DNA of 64,000 nt. Origin: a bacterium. Lineage in GTDB: Bacteria; Zixibacteria; MSB-5A5; WJJR01. Position 1 is the first letter of the stretch. Each line of letters opens with the position of its first letter. The notes beneath the pieces were generated by a model. That model worked only from the letters and a program-made list of their open reading frames with translations, had not been told where the DNA came from and did not search any database. Where the stretch lies: contig JAKAKI010000081.1 of the NCBI GenBank assembly GCA_021813505.1, forward strand, positions 1 to 64,000, given 5' to 3'. Below, piece after piece: positions 44,104 to 53,384 of this stretch. Both the position numbers and the translations under genes were made by a program.

Positions 44104-44982
44104 CTACCGTGATGGGATCAGAAGCCGTTTAAGAGTTCTCAGTATTGCCGCCAAGTACAAGAATGGAATGGTGGCCCAGAGGGCAATGCGGCCTGGCACA
44201 TTGCAGCACTCATAGAGTCGGAGATAGCGGTAGTACGCAAAGTGCGACATCCAGATCATCCTTAATTTGCGCTGACGAGTCGATGCCCCTCCCCTGTGGC
44301 GGGCGATGATATCCGGGGTGTAAGTGATTTTCCATCCCGCCTGATGCACGCGGTGGCACCAGTCGACGTCGTTGAAGAACATCGGGAATCGCTCGTCGAA
44401 AAGGCCGAGAGCGGTGAGGACCTCGCGCCGGACGAGCAGGCAACTGGCCATCGGTTGAAGGACATCCCGTTGGGTTCTCCCATCGAAGTACCCCATGCGC
44501 CATCGTCCGAATGTCCGGGAATGGGGGAATAGAAACGAGAGGCCCAGCAGATCGAACCAGAGAGTGTCAAGCCTGGGGAGTTCACGGAGCGACGCCTGCC
44601 GCCGGCCATCGACGCCTTGCAGCATGGGCGCCACTGCGGCATGGCCCGGGTGGCGGTCCAGCAACTGCACCATCGCGTCGATGCCACCGACCGGCAGCAC
44701 GACATCAGGATTGAGAAGCAGAACGAACGGGCGGAGCGCGTGCGGCAAACCCTGGTTATTGGCCGCGGCGTAGAAGCGGTTTTCGGAATTCCGTATCAAT
44801 GTGACGGTTGGATGGCTCTGCTCGATGAGTGCCGTTGTCTTGTCCACTGAGGCATTGTCTACGACAACGACGTGTACCGGAGATGATGAGGCAGTCTTAA
44901 CGGAGTCGAGACACGCCGAAATGTCGGCTTCGGAGTTGTAGGTCACGATCAGAACTCCGACTTTCGCCTCGCCAGTGTTCAT
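44104..44982 (-). CDS. Glycosyltransferase family 2 (rhamnosyltransferase-like)
   Basis: A 292-residue GT-A enzyme. VGVLIVTYNSEADISACLDS opens the nucleotide-sugar domain, VVVDNASVDKT follows, and LLNPDVVLP (about 90) is the DxD-type metal site. FNDVDWCHRVHQAGWKITYT carries the EDxD-like catalytic region of the WcaA/rhamnosyltransferase group. C-terminal residues 255-285 include a hydrophobic stretch that may contact the membrane. Last gene of a minus-strand glycan set, overlapping the upstream GT4 gene by 4 bases and followed at once by a terminator. Product (LPS O-antigen or exopolysaccharide) unknown. Confidence 0.88.
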   Translation of the reverse strand: MNTGEAKVGVLIVTYNSEADISACLDSVKTASSSPVHVVVVDNASVDKTTALIEQSHPTVTLIRNSENRFYAAANNQGLPHALRPFVLLLNPDVVLPVGGIDAMVQLLDRHPGHAAVAPMLQGVDGRRQASLRELPRLDTLWFDLLGLSFLFPHSRTFGRWRMGYFDGRTQRDVLQPMASCLLVRREVLTALGLFDERFPMFFNDVDWCHRVHQAGWKITYTPDIIARHRGGASTRQRKLRMIWMSHFAYYRYLRLYECCNVPGRIALWATIPFLYLAAILRTLKRLLIPSR

Positions 44983-46253
44983 CGTGCTACTCCACCGGAT
45001 GGCGCCGCCCTCAAACCATCGAGAATTGCCGCCAGTTGTCCGGTCTGCGCGCGGCGGTCAAACTGGCTGATGGCCGAGACCGATCGAGCTGGTTTGTATC
45101 GCGGAAGCGCAGCGATGGAGTCGAGAGCGGTGATACCTGCCTGCATGTCACCCGGCGGTACAATCCAACAGCCTTCAATCGATTTCAGCAGGCGCGCAGT
45201 CTCACATGCGGGATTGGCGAGAAGGAGAATTGGCCGCAAGGAGCGGAGAATCTCGAAGACCCGCCCGGGGAGAATGTCGGCGTATTCCGGCTGGCCGTTT
45301 TGCGGGAGGGCAATCAGATCAGCCGACTGGAGAGCTCGCACTGCCTCACAATGAGAGCGGTAGCCAAGGGAAGTGAATCGATCCTGTAAGTCGTGACGCG
45401 AGGCGATCTCCGGCAACTCGATCCCGACAGTCGCGCCCACGTGTTGTATGGAAAACTGCCGGTTCGGGTCTTGTCTCGCCCAATGCCCCAGGAGATTGAA
45501 GATCGGTTCGGGATCAGGGTTTTCGCCGAATGTCCCACAGAGAAGAATCGTGAAGGGCGACTGGCCTGACGGAAGTGCCTCTGTGGCCGAAAAATCGGAC
45601 TCGTCGTAGCCGTTGGTGATGACGGCGGGCGGGATGCTGGATGCGGACACCGACGCGGCGATAGCTTTGCTGGCGGCGATCACGCGGTCGGCAGACGATA
45701 TGATCTTGCTATGCAGGCTTTTGGAATAGCGCGCGTGCCATCGTGTCGGCCCCCAATCATTGAAGCGTGCAAACCATGGATCGCGGAAATCTGCGATCCA
45801 CGAAATCCCCAGTTCCCGCTTGAGGCGCAATCCAACCAAGTGAACCGAGGGAGGCGGCGAGGATGTCCAGACGGCATCGAAGGGACGCACCGCAGCCAAG
45901 CCAGAGGCCCGGCGTACGGCTGGGCCGACAAAGGCACGCTTGGAGTCGGGGAAGCGCAGCCAATTGCGAAGGAAAGCAGAATAGGACCTATGGGACCTAT
46001 GGAACCTATGGAACCTACTCTGCAGTCGGGAGGGATCCCACGCGCGAATCCGTTCAACTGCGACGGAGCCGGGCAACTCTGCGAGCAGGGACTCATCGGT
46101 GGCAGGGTAGGCGCCGGGCTCAGCAGTCAGCACGGTCACGTCCCAGCCGAATTCGGGCAGATAACGGGCAAACTTGAGCGGGCGTTGCACACCGCCCATC
46201 CCGAGCGGCGGGAAGTAATACGGGATCATCAGAAGGTGAGGGCGGCGGGACAT
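44979..46253 (-). CDS. Glycosyltransferase family 4 with in-frame repeat insert
   Basis: A 424-residue GT-B protein. LLMIPYYFPPLGMGGVQRPL is the N-terminal motif of GT4 enzymes acting on cell-surface glycans, and ISWIADFRDPWFARFNDW (about 155) is characteristic of one exopolysaccharide-related GT4 group. ITNGYDESDF and FTILLCGTFGENPDPEPIFN follow in the C-domain. Residues about 79-91 (RFHRFHRSHRSYS) are encoded by the 9-bp repeat at 45982-46017 and interrupt the N-terminal domain at a likely surface loop. Overlaps the downstream GT2 (ATGA) and follows the next GT4 by 5 bases. Confidence 0.86.
   Translation of the reverse strand: MSRRPHLLMIPYYFPPLGMGGVQRPLKFARYLPEFGWDVTVLTAEPGAYPATDESLLAELPGSVAVERIRAWDPSRLQSRFHRFHRSHRSYSAFLRNWLRFPDSKRAFVGPAVRRASGLAAVRPFDAVWTSSPPPSVHLVGLRLKRELGISWIADFRDPWFARFNDWGPTRWHARYSKSLHSKIISSADRVIAASKAIAASVSASSIPPAVITNGYDESDFSATEALPSGQSPFTILLCGTFGENPDPEPIFNLLGHWARQDPNRQFSIQHVGATVGIELPEIASRHDLQDRFTSLGYRSHCEAVRALQSADLIALPQNGQPEYADILPGRVFEILRSLRPILLLANPACETARLLKSIEGCWIVPPGDMQAGITALDSIAALPRYKPARSVSAISQFDRRAQTGQLAAILDGLRAAPSGGVAR
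45982..46017. repeat. 9-bp tandem repeat, TAGGACCTA type, inside a GT4 gene
   Basis: TAGGACCTA, TGGGACCTA, TGGAACCTA, TGGAACCTA (45982-46017). Being a multiple of three it keeps the reading frame and adds the Arg/His/Phe/Ser motif to the encoded glycosyltransferase. Confidence 0.9.
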
Positions 46254-46258
46254 CGCTA

Positions 46259-47371
46259 TCAGCCCTGGCCCTTCCTACCCGGTCCATGGGCTTCGATAAC
46301 GTTCAGCATAGCCTGCTCGACAGTGGCCATGTTGTCGCGCCAGCGTGCACGCTGGGAGATAATCTCGAGATTACGACGAACGACATCCTGTCGCCAAGAT
46401 GCATCGGCCGAGGCTTGCAGGATCATCTCGGCAAGTGTGCGATCGTCGCCTACAGGGAACAGGAGCCCGTTTATGCCATGATCTATCCACTCGCGATTGG
46501 CCGCCAGGTCGGTGACGATCGGCACGCAACCGGCAGCCATCGCTTCGAGCATGGAGACCGAAGTGCCATCCGACTCAGAACATGACACATAGAGGTCGGC
46601 AGCGGCCATACTGGATTCAAGTTGCCGCTGGTCGAGAAATCCTGTGAACTGGATCTTCCCCATTCCAAGTGATTGGGCCAACTGAATCAACCGGGGACGT
46701 TGCGAGCCATCGCCGACGACGACAAACTCGAAATCGCTTGCATGTCCCTTTCCCAAGCGAGCAGCGGCTTGAAGGAACGTGTCGACGCGGTAGAGCGGTT
46801 CGAGACGGCGGCAGGTCAGGATATTGAGCGGACGGTCGCTAGCGAAGATACGGCTGCCACCAATCTTCAGCCAGGAGTCTTCGACACCGAGCGGCGCGAT
46901 GGTGATGTGGTCTGGGTTCGCTCCGAGTTCACGCATGGCAACGCCGAGCAGTTCCGCATCCGCGAACAACCAATCGGCATCACGGAGGACCGACTCAATG
47001 CGTTTGCGGTGCCAGCGTGATGTATGCGGTGCAATCAGGACATCCGAACCCCAAGCGGACACGGCTAGCGGATGGCGGTTGACGAGCGTTGCGAGCCAGC
47101 CATAGTCGGGCAGGAACAAGGCACTCACAATATCGGGCTTGAATTCATTGGCGATGCGCCGCACGCGGCGGATATTCAGCATGATGTCAACGACGCGGCG
47201 GAGGCGCGATACGGAGAGCCGCTGCGCGCCAGAATCTGTTGGTATCGGTGGAAACGACAACCAGCGTACGGTCCATCCCCGAAAGCGGAAGTGGTCGGCC
47301 CAGCGGCGCGAGTGGACGACCGACGCCTCCGCGAGAATCAGGATCTTCAAAGGGCGTTCGATGATTGCCAC
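46259..47371 (-). CDS. Glycosyltransferase family 4
   Basis: A 370-residue GT-B enzyme. LKILILAEASVVHSRRWADH at the N-terminus and LAVSAWGSDVLIAP (about 105) match a GT4 subgroup found in capsule and O-antigen clusters. The donor domain has LNILTCRRLEPLYRVDTFLQ, FVVVGDGSQRPRLIQLA and the E-x7-E region SESDGTSVSMLEAMAAGCVP. The start is GTG (47371). It is the middle gene of the FemAB-like/GT4/GT4/GT2 set. Confidence 0.88.
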   Translation of the reverse strand: MAIIERPLKILILAEASVVHSRRWADHFRFRGWTVRWLSFPPIPTDSGAQRLSVSRLRRVVDIMLNIRRVRRIANEFKPDIVSALFLPDYGWLATLVNRHPLAVSAWGSDVLIAPHTSRWHRKRIESVLRDADWLFADAELLGVAMRELGANPDHITIAPLGVEDSWLKIGGSRIFASDRPLNILTCRRLEPLYRVDTFLQAAARLGKGHASDFEFVVVGDGSQRPRLIQLAQSLGMGKIQFTGFLDQRQLESSMAAADLYVSCSESDGTSVSMLEAMAAGCVPIVTDLAANREWIDHGINGLLFPVGDDRTLAEMILQASADASWRQDVVRRNLEIISQRARWRDNMATVEQAMLNVIEAHGPGRKGQG

Positions 47372-47456
47372 AAGGGGAGATTATGGGTGTGGGGACGGAT
47401 GGGAGCAAGGAATAAGGTCCGATGCGGCCGCGCTCCACTGAGCTGGTAAGGTCCAT

Positions 47457-48449
47457 TCATGGAAGCAGGCGACGCAGGCGATGATACGCCATACGGCGAT
47501 ACCGCATTTCGGCCCGAGGGACCGGCTTGGCGCCCCAACCCTGCTTGAACTGAGTGAGGCCAGCCGTGGAGTCGCCGGCCGGGCCGCCGCCGAAATCGAA
47601 GTAACGTACACCTTCATTGTGAAGCAATCGCAGCAAATGGGCGAAGAGCGCGTGGTTGACACCTGGCGCATCGGCCTGACGGTCGATGGCATTGTCGACG
47701 TTCACGGCGTGGTCTTTCAGGACTAGCCATGCCGTGGTTGCAACGGGACGATGATTGATGCGAGCAACGAGCCACCATAGGGCACCGGCTTTCGAAAACG
47801 CATGAGCGAGCAATGGGCCCAGAGAATGATTGAGGACCATCCTTGAAGGCGGCTTTGGCCGTGTAACCCACTCCCGTTGCAGTTTCTTGACAGAGTCGGC
47901 ATCGTGAAGACGCTCAAAGTGGGGATTGCGCTCGATTCCGTCGCGGATGTTGCGGCGGTGGGAATCGTCAAGATCGGCGAGTACGTCCGCCCGTCCGCCG
48001 CGCAAGTCGAGAATCCAGGTTGAGTAGTCCAACTGTTGCGAAACCCATTCCGTCTTCGGCGCGACGACACCCGGTGCCGGAAGTGTCATCTCTACGGTAC
48101 GAGCGGTGGTCACCGTGGGAAGGAACTGCTCCCATGTCGTTTCCATAAGGATCGGCCGGCCATCGGAATCGACTCCGGGACTGGCACCTACCAGCCCACC
48201 GGTTGATCCCCAAGGCTGCGAGAAGAGCCACTCCATCCCCAGCCGGTGGCGGCGCACCAGCGGTACGCCGCCGTCGGCGCGTTCGAGGTCACCGGCCAGC
48301 CAGATTTCGGCTCGACTCCCCGGCCAGACCTGCTCCCAAAACAGCGACCACTCTGGCAGCAAGTACGGCGAGGGATCGGACATCTGATCCAGCCAGTACA
48401 TCCACAACGTGCGATCAATCTTGGATGGATGGCGGCGTTGCCAGTTCAT
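47457..48449 (-). CDS. FemAB-like GNAT-fold protein
   Basis: A 330-residue protein with the double-GNAT layout of FemAB/peptidoglycan-bridge proteins and the acetyltransferase_6 domain. Segments include LADLDDSHRRNIRDGIERNP (about 160), where FemAB-related proteins carry a K/R-R-N-I-R motif, and WLVARINHRPVATTAWLVLK (about 227). YFDFGGGPAGDSTAGLTQFKQ (about 288, spanning DFGG...GLxxFKxxWG) is the family C-terminal signature. FemAB enzymes transfer amino acids from aminoacyl-tRNA, but relatives in glycan clusters, including the exosortase-associated type, have unproved roles. It heads a glycosyltransferase set, suggesting modification of a surface polysaccharide. An internal ATG at MSDPSPYLLP is an alternative start. 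Confidence 0.8.
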   Translation of the reverse strand: MNWQRRHPSKIDRTLWMYWLDQMSDPSPYLLPEWSLFWEQVWPGSRAEIWLAGDLERADGGVPLVRRHRLGMEWLFSQPWGSTGGLVGASPGVDSDGRPILMETTWEQFLPTVTTARTVEMTLPAPGVVAPKTEWVSQQLDYSTWILDLRGGRADVLADLDDSHRRNIRDGIERNPHFERLHDADSVKKLQREWVTRPKPPSRMVLNHSLGPLLAHAFSKAGALWWLVARINHRPVATTAWLVLKDHAVNVDNAIDRQADAPGVNHALFAHLLRLLHNEGVRYFDFGGGPAGDSTAGLTQFKQGWGAKPVPRAEMRYRRMAYHRLRRLLP

Positions 48450-48476
48450 CGGCGTAAGTGCGAGGACTTTGAAAAC

Positions 48477-50723
48477 CTACTGGCGGCGCAGGACGGCGAT
48501 CTTGCCCCGTCCTGTATTGCCGTCAGGGCCGTGAACGACGAAAAGGTACACGCCGGAGGCGACGGTGATTCCACCCTGATTGCGTCCATCCCATCCGGCA
48601 GCAGCATCAAATTCGACAACGGGCTCTCCAGCAACGGTAAAAATATAGATCCGGCTGCCGAATGGCGCATTGAACCGGACGAGATTGTGGATACCGGTTT
48701 CGAGGTCGAGGGGGTTGGGATATGCCAGAACATTGTCGAGAGATTCGGCCATCGGGACGCCCGCTGCGAGACGTGACAGGCCGCCGGCAGTGGCAATCCA
48801 CAATTCGCCGGTTCGCTCATTGACGGCAATCTGACGAACGTCACTTCCGGCAAGTCCGGAATTCTCCGGCGAAAAATAGAATGCCGTGTCCCGACTGGAC
48901 GGAATCATCACCAGCCCCCGGTCTGTTCCCACCCAAACGTTGTTGAGTGCGTCGGCGGCCAGCGTGTTGACGGAAAGGCCCGCTTCGGCGGGGAGCGGCA
49001 CTCTCAGGAAGAGCCGGATATCCGCCGCCCAACGGACCAGCCCAACATTGGTGCCGACCCAGAGCGAGTCGGCGCGGTCGACCAGCAAAGCGTGGATTTC
49101 ATTCGAGGGAAGACCGTTGTCGGTCGTCTTGAATGATAGGTGAATCGGCGGCGTAACCGGCTGGGAATTGGAGCAGAGCGCGCCGGAATAGGTCATGTCG
49201 ACGAGTCCATTGCCACCGAAGCCGACGACGACTTCCTGATCGAGCGCCAGGAGGACCGCGGGATTGTCCGAAGTGAATCCATCGGAAATCCCGAGGGCGC
49301 CCCAACACGCTCCGTCGGTGTCGAAGTAGGCGAGCACCTGGCCTGAGTCGGCGGCGGCGTTGGCGAACCACACGCGGCCCACCGAGTCGATCGCGATGTC
49401 GCGAACTACGATGTAGTCATTGACCCCCACGGGATCCCGCACCCACATCAGGGAACTGTTCGCGGTGTCGTAACGCAGCCAGTCGCTGAGCGGGTTTGCG
49501 GCATTCACTCTGTACGCTCCGCTCCCCCACGAGCCGAACCAAACGGCGCCGTTCGGTCCGATGGCCACGGACGTTGCCGGATTGCCCGGTCCCGCGTTCA
49601 CAAATGGGAGAGTGGTCCATCGGCCATTATCCAGGAAGTCGGCTCCGCGAGTCGGGTGCACGCACCAGACGCGGCCATTGGTGCCGATGGCGAGGTCGCC
49701 GAATTCCGCTCCCAACGGGCCATCGAACCGCAATGGCGTCCAGGTGTTGTTTCGAAATGCGAGAAGGCCGTTGCCGAGTTGACCTGTCCAGATAGTGCCA
49801 TCCGAAGTTCGCGCTATCGAGGTGAGCGCAACATTCGGGGAACCAAGTGCCGCCGGGGTGATGGCATGTCCATCAGTGTAGCAGGCGAGACCGGTGGAAG
49901 TCGCAACCCAGAGAGTGTCGTTGACAGTGAGTAGATCGCGGATCTGGAACTGATTGAAACCCACTTTGGCCCACGCTGTGTCGCCGGGGGCAGTCAGCGT
50001 ATCGATGAAGGCGTATAGGCCATCATCCCCACCAGCAAAAATGCGGCCTTGGAAGGCGGCGAGGGTTTTGAGGGATGGGAGGCCCATCCATGTTTTCCAG
50101 TGTTCGGGGACAAGCAGAAATTGATCGAAGACATCGCCGCGCGCCGCACCCGACGGTCCGGCCACCCACACGTCGCCGCCGGTTACGAGCACATCGTGAA
50201 CCGGATTGGAGGCCGGCCAGTCACCGAGACGCATGTAGCTTTCTTTGATCTCACCGCCGTTGCGGTTCATGTCGAACTTGTGCACGCCGATATCCGATGC
50301 GACCCAGAGAAATCCATTGGGGCCCGGCGAGGCGGCATGCAGCGGAATTCGCGCGTCCTCGATATCGAAGTTGTAGACGTTCCATGAGTGATCCGCGGCT
50401 CGCCGCGACAGCCGGCCACGCGAGCCACCTGTCCAAACCTGGCCGCCGGAATCCAATGCCACAAAACGGAGATCAATGTCGCCAAGGCCATCGACATTGG
50501 TGAATCGGGACTGGGAATCGGGGGCGTTCGCAGCGAATCTGACCAACCCACCAGTCGTAGCAACCCAAAGTGTGTCCCCCGAGGCCGCCAGACCCATCGC
50601 GTCGTTGACGAAGGTGTAGTTGGTCCAGGCGGAACGAGAAAACGGCAAGGATTGGGAGTTGACCGGGGGAACAAGACCCATGAGACAGATAAGACCTATT
50701 AGGATCAGGGTGCGCGCTCGCAT
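48477..50723 (-). CDS. Beta-propeller secreted protein with T9SS-type C-terminal domain
   Basis: A 748-residue protein starting MRARTLILIGLICLMGLVPP, a signal peptide. The body is a series of two-component-regulator-propeller-like blades of the form DTLWVATxxGLxRF (for example about 48, 278, 565 and 605), implying one or two seven-blade propellers. The C-terminus has AYPNPLDLETGIHNLVRFNA, IYIFTVAGEPVVEFD and VASGVYLFVVHG, a FlgD-like/T9SS type-A sorting domain. No kinase or DNA-binding domain follows, so it is not a hybrid sensor. Part of the signal peptide is encoded by the degenerate 9-bp repeat at 50672-50707. It follows lnt by 14 bases. Confidence 0.82.
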   Translation of the reverse strand: MRARTLILIGLICLMGLVPPVNSQSLPFSRSAWTNYTFVNDAMGLAASGDTLWVATTGGLVRFAANAPDSQSRFTNVDGLGDIDLRFVALDSGGQVWTGGSRGRLSRRAADHSWNVYNFDIEDARIPLHAASPGPNGFLWVASDIGVHKFDMNRNGGEIKESYMRLGDWPASNPVHDVLVTGGDVWVAGPSGAARGDVFDQFLLVPEHWKTWMGLPSLKTLAAFQGRIFAGGDDGLYAFIDTLTAPGDTAWAKVGFNQFQIRDLLTVNDTLWVATSTGLACYTDGHAITPAALGSPNVALTSIARTSDGTIWTGQLGNGLLAFRNNTWTPLRFDGPLGAEFGDLAIGTNGRVWCVHPTRGADFLDNGRWTTLPFVNAGPGNPATSVAIGPNGAVWFGSWGSGAYRVNAANPLSDWLRYDTANSSLMWVRDPVGVNDYIVVRDIAIDSVGRVWFANAAADSGQVLAYFDTDGACWGALGISDGFTSDNPAVLLALDQEVVVGFGGNGLVDMTYSGALCSNSQPVTPPIHLSFKTTDNGLPSNEIHALLVDRADSLWVGTNVGLVRWAADIRLFLRVPLPAEAGLSVNTLAADALNNVWVGTDRGLVMIPSSRDTAFYFSPENSGLAGSDVRQIAVNERTGELWIATAGGLSRLAAGVPMAESLDNVLAYPNPLDLETGIHNLVRFNAPFGSRIYIFTVAGEPVVEFDAAAGWDGRNQGGITVASGVYLFVVHGPDGNTGRGKIAVLRRQ
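50672..50707. repeat. Degenerate 9-bp tandem repeat in a signal-peptide region
   Basis: CAAGACCCA, TGAGACAGA, TAAGACCTA, TTAGGATCA (50672-50707), related to the TAGGACCTA family. It is read in frame on the minus strand as the hydrophobic core of the propeller protein signal peptide. Confidence 0.6.
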
Positions 50724-50737
50724 GGTGTGGGGATCCG

Positions 50738-52306
50738 TCATTTGGGAAGATGTTTGCGCCGGCGTAAATGGACAATTCCGCACAATCCGGCAAACAGGAT
50801 AGTGAGAATCAGCGACCAGTTGCCAACAAACATTCCATGTCGGACAAAGAAAGTCTCGCCATTGGGGTATCCCAGCGGGAGGTCGGCGAGCACAACGTCA
50901 GGAACATACTGGGCCGTCGGGTTGTGGAAACGTCCGGCGCAATCGATCAAAGTGGAGATCCCGGTGTTCGCCGAACGGGCAATGGGGCGGCGGGTCTCGA
51001 TCGCCCGGAACGTTGCGATGAGGGCATGCTGGAGCGGTCCTGATGAGAAGCCATACCATCCATCATTCGTGATATTCACAAAGAAATGGGCGCCGGCCAG
51101 CGCAAAGCCCCGAATGATTTCGGGAAAGACCGACTCGTAACAGATGGCCGCCGCAAACTCGCCGGCGGAGTGCGGAAAGAGCACGTACTTGGTGCCACGC
51201 GTAAAGTGAGCCCCGCCGACCTCAAGTCGGTCGAGCACTTTAATGCGATCGGAGAATGGGATCCATTCGCCCAACGGGACGAGGTGGAGCTTGGCGTGGT
51301 ATTCCGAATGATAGACGCCGGTATCGAGCATGATGGCCGCGTTGTATGAAAGATATCCGCCGCCCTTGACACTTTCGTACTCCAGCGTCCCGATGAGCAA
51401 CGGCACCTTCAGATCGGAGGAAAGTTCACGAAGCTCGCGATGGTAACGCGGCTCGGAACGGATGTAGACCGGTGCGGCAGTCTCGGGCCAAATGATGAGC
51501 TTCGCACCGCGGGCGGCGGCAGCACGTGACTGTGCTTCGTATATGGCGAACGACTGATCCACGTACGCCGAATCCCATTTGCGGTAAGAGTCGATGTCCC
51601 CTTGAAGCACGGCCACTCGGACAGACCGGCTGGAGTCCAAAGTTTCGATTGCCATGCGGCCATAGACATACGGGACGGCAAATGCGAGCGCCAAGCCAGC
51701 CCAGAGAAGGCCGACGACGACACGGCGACGATCTCGCCATGCCAGGATGATCTGGCAGACGAGCACTCCGATGAAGCCGACCCAGAGGCCGATGCCCAAA
51801 TCGCCTGTGGTGTCCGCGAACTGAATCAGTGGAGTGTACTGCACTTGGGACAGCGAGAGATTCGTCCACGGGAATGCGAGATCCCCGATGCCGCGGAGGT
51901 GCTCATGGGCAATCCAGACGAATGGGAACAGCCAGATGGCGACATCGCCGAGAACTCTTCGTATCCAGGCCCACAGCCAGAAGACAATGGAGACGTACAG
52001 GCCAAGGATGGCGACCATGACCACCATACCGGGGCCACTGACCCACGCCGTCCAATAGAGGGTGGCGAAGTGAAAGACAAATCCGAATATGTAGCCGCGA
52101 GCCGCCGCTTCGCGTGGCGTGCGATCATGCACGATTAGCAGCATCCATGCGATTGCCAGATACGCCAGGAATCCCAAGGGGAATGGCGGAAACGCCAGCG
52201 CCAGAAGTCCGCCGGCAAGAGCGGCGCCAATCAGATCTGGTGTCTGTGGTAGAATTCGTGCCGCCGAGTTATGCGATCCAACTTCACCATCAGGGTGTGG
52301 CATCAT
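50738..52306 (-). CDS. lnt: Apolipoprotein N-acyltransferase
   Basis: Lnt adds the third acyl chain to the N-terminal cysteine of lipoproteins at the periplasmic face of the inner membrane. The 522-residue protein has an N-terminal bundle of hydrophobic helices (about 22-215) and a nitrilase-like domain with the catalytic triad Glu275 (IIWPETAAP), Lys339 (HAKLHLVPLGEW) and Cys389 (AAICYESVFPE). A final helix lies at 495-513. Its presence means the cell makes triacylated lipoproteins, in keeping with the M28 lipoprotein in this window. It lies 31 bases after purM. Confidence 0.95.
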   Translation of the reverse strand: MMPHPDGEVGSHNSAARILPQTPDLIGAALAGGLLALAFPPFPLGFLAYLAIAWMLLIVHDRTPREAAARGYIFGFVFHFATLYWTAWVSGPGMVVMVAILGLYVSIVFWLWAWIRRVLGDVAIWLFPFVWIAHEHLRGIGDLAFPWTNLSLSQVQYTPLIQFADTTGDLGIGLWVGFIGVLVCQIILAWRDRRRVVVGLLWAGLALAFAVPYVYGRMAIETLDSSRSVRVAVLQGDIDSYRKWDSAYVDQSFAIYEAQSRAAAARGAKLIIWPETAAPVYIRSEPRYHRELRELSSDLKVPLLIGTLEYESVKGGGYLSYNAAIMLDTGVYHSEYHAKLHLVPLGEWIPFSDRIKVLDRLEVGGAHFTRGTKYVLFPHSAGEFAAAICYESVFPEIIRGFALAGAHFFVNITNDGWYGFSSGPLQHALIATFRAIETRRPIARSANTGISTLIDCAGRFHNPTAQYVPDVVLADLPLGYPNGETFFVRHGMFVGNWSLILTILFAGLCGIVHLRRRKHLPK

Positions 52307-52337
52307 GCCCGGAACTTACCGGCGAGGGACGCCGCCG

Positions 52338-53384
52338 TCAATCAGGAGTCACCAGGCGCACGCTTCTTGGCCCGGTTATGATGTGGCCGATGGTATGGGC
52401 TCGAATGTCGATTCGCTCGAGCAGTTCCACGGCGCGCATGGCCTGATCGTGATCGACGACCATGATGTAACCGATTCCCATGTTGAAGACGCGGAACATC
52501 TCCTCGGGATCGACACCGCCAACCCGCTGGAGAAAGGTGAAGATCGGCGGTTGGGGCCAGCGCGTGGTGTCGATGACGGCCTGGCAATCCTCGGGCAGCA
52601 CGCGGATCAGATTGCCTTCGATGCCGCCGCCGGTAATATGGGCCATCGCGGTGATGGACACTTCACCCATCAGTTGCTCGAACGCGGCACGGTAGGAACG
52701 ATGGACGGCCAGAATCGCCTCACCGATGGTCCGCCCCTCGAGCTCATCCGGAGCGTCATCGAGTTCGAACTGGTTCTGGTCGAAGAGAATCTTGCGAATC
52801 AGGGAATATCCGTTGGTGTGCGGACCGCTGGACTCCAGGCCGACCAGCATCTGGCCTGGGGCGATCTTGCTGCCATCAAGGATGGCGGAACGTTCGACCA
52901 TGCCGACAATGAATCCGGCGAGATCGTAATCGCCGATTTTGTAGATGCCGGGCATTTCCGCGGTTTCGCCGCCGATCAGTGAAATGCCATTTTCACGGCA
53001 CGCTGAGGCAACGCCGGTAATGACTTCTTCGACAACGACCGGCTCCAACCGGGCAACGGCGAGGTAGTCGAGGAACGCCATGGGCTTGGCACCGCAGGTG
53101 AGAATGTCGTTGACGCAGTGATTGACCAGGTCGGCACCGATGGTTTGATGATGGCCCCAGCGGATGGCGAGCTTCAGCTTGGTCCCGACACCATCGCAGC
53201 TCGACACCAGGACCGGTTCCCGATAGCCGGCGAGGTCGAGCCGGTAGAGCCCGGAGAATGGCCCCACTCCCGCCAGGACGGCATCGGTATAGGTCGTTTT
53301 GGCAAGCTGGCCAATGCGCGAGACGGCGTCATCGGCAGCCTGTAAATCCACTCCTGCAGTGCGATAGTCAGTTTTGCCCGGCAT
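52338..53384 (-). CDS. purM: Phosphoribosylformylglycinamidine cyclo-ligase
   Basis: PurM (AIR synthetase) closes the imidazole ring in purine synthesis using ATP. The 348-residue protein has TDYRTAGVDLQAADDAVSRI, VSSCDGVGTKLKLAIRWG (nucleotide-binding), HCVNDILTCGAKPMAFLDY, SLIGGETAEMPGIY and AHITGGGIEGNLIRVLP. AAGGA lies 7 bases before the ATG at 53384, deciding it over ATGs further upstream. Other pur genes are not adjacent. Confidence 0.97.
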   Translation of the reverse strand: MPGKTDYRTAGVDLQAADDAVSRIGQLAKTTYTDAVLAGVGPFSGLYRLDLAGYREPVLVSSCDGVGTKLKLAIRWGHHQTIGADLVNHCVNDILTCGAKPMAFLDYLAVARLEPVVVEEVITGVASACRENGISLIGGETAEMPGIYKIGDYDLAGFIVGMVERSAILDGSKIAPGQMLVGLESSGPHTNGYSLIRKILFDQNQFELDDAPDELEGRTIGEAILAVHRSYRAAFEQLMGEVSITAMAHITGGGIEGNLIRVLPEDCQAVIDTTRWPQPPIFTFLQRVGGVDPEEMFRVFNMGIGYIMVVDHDQAMRAVELLERIDIRAHTIGHIITGPRSVRLVTPD

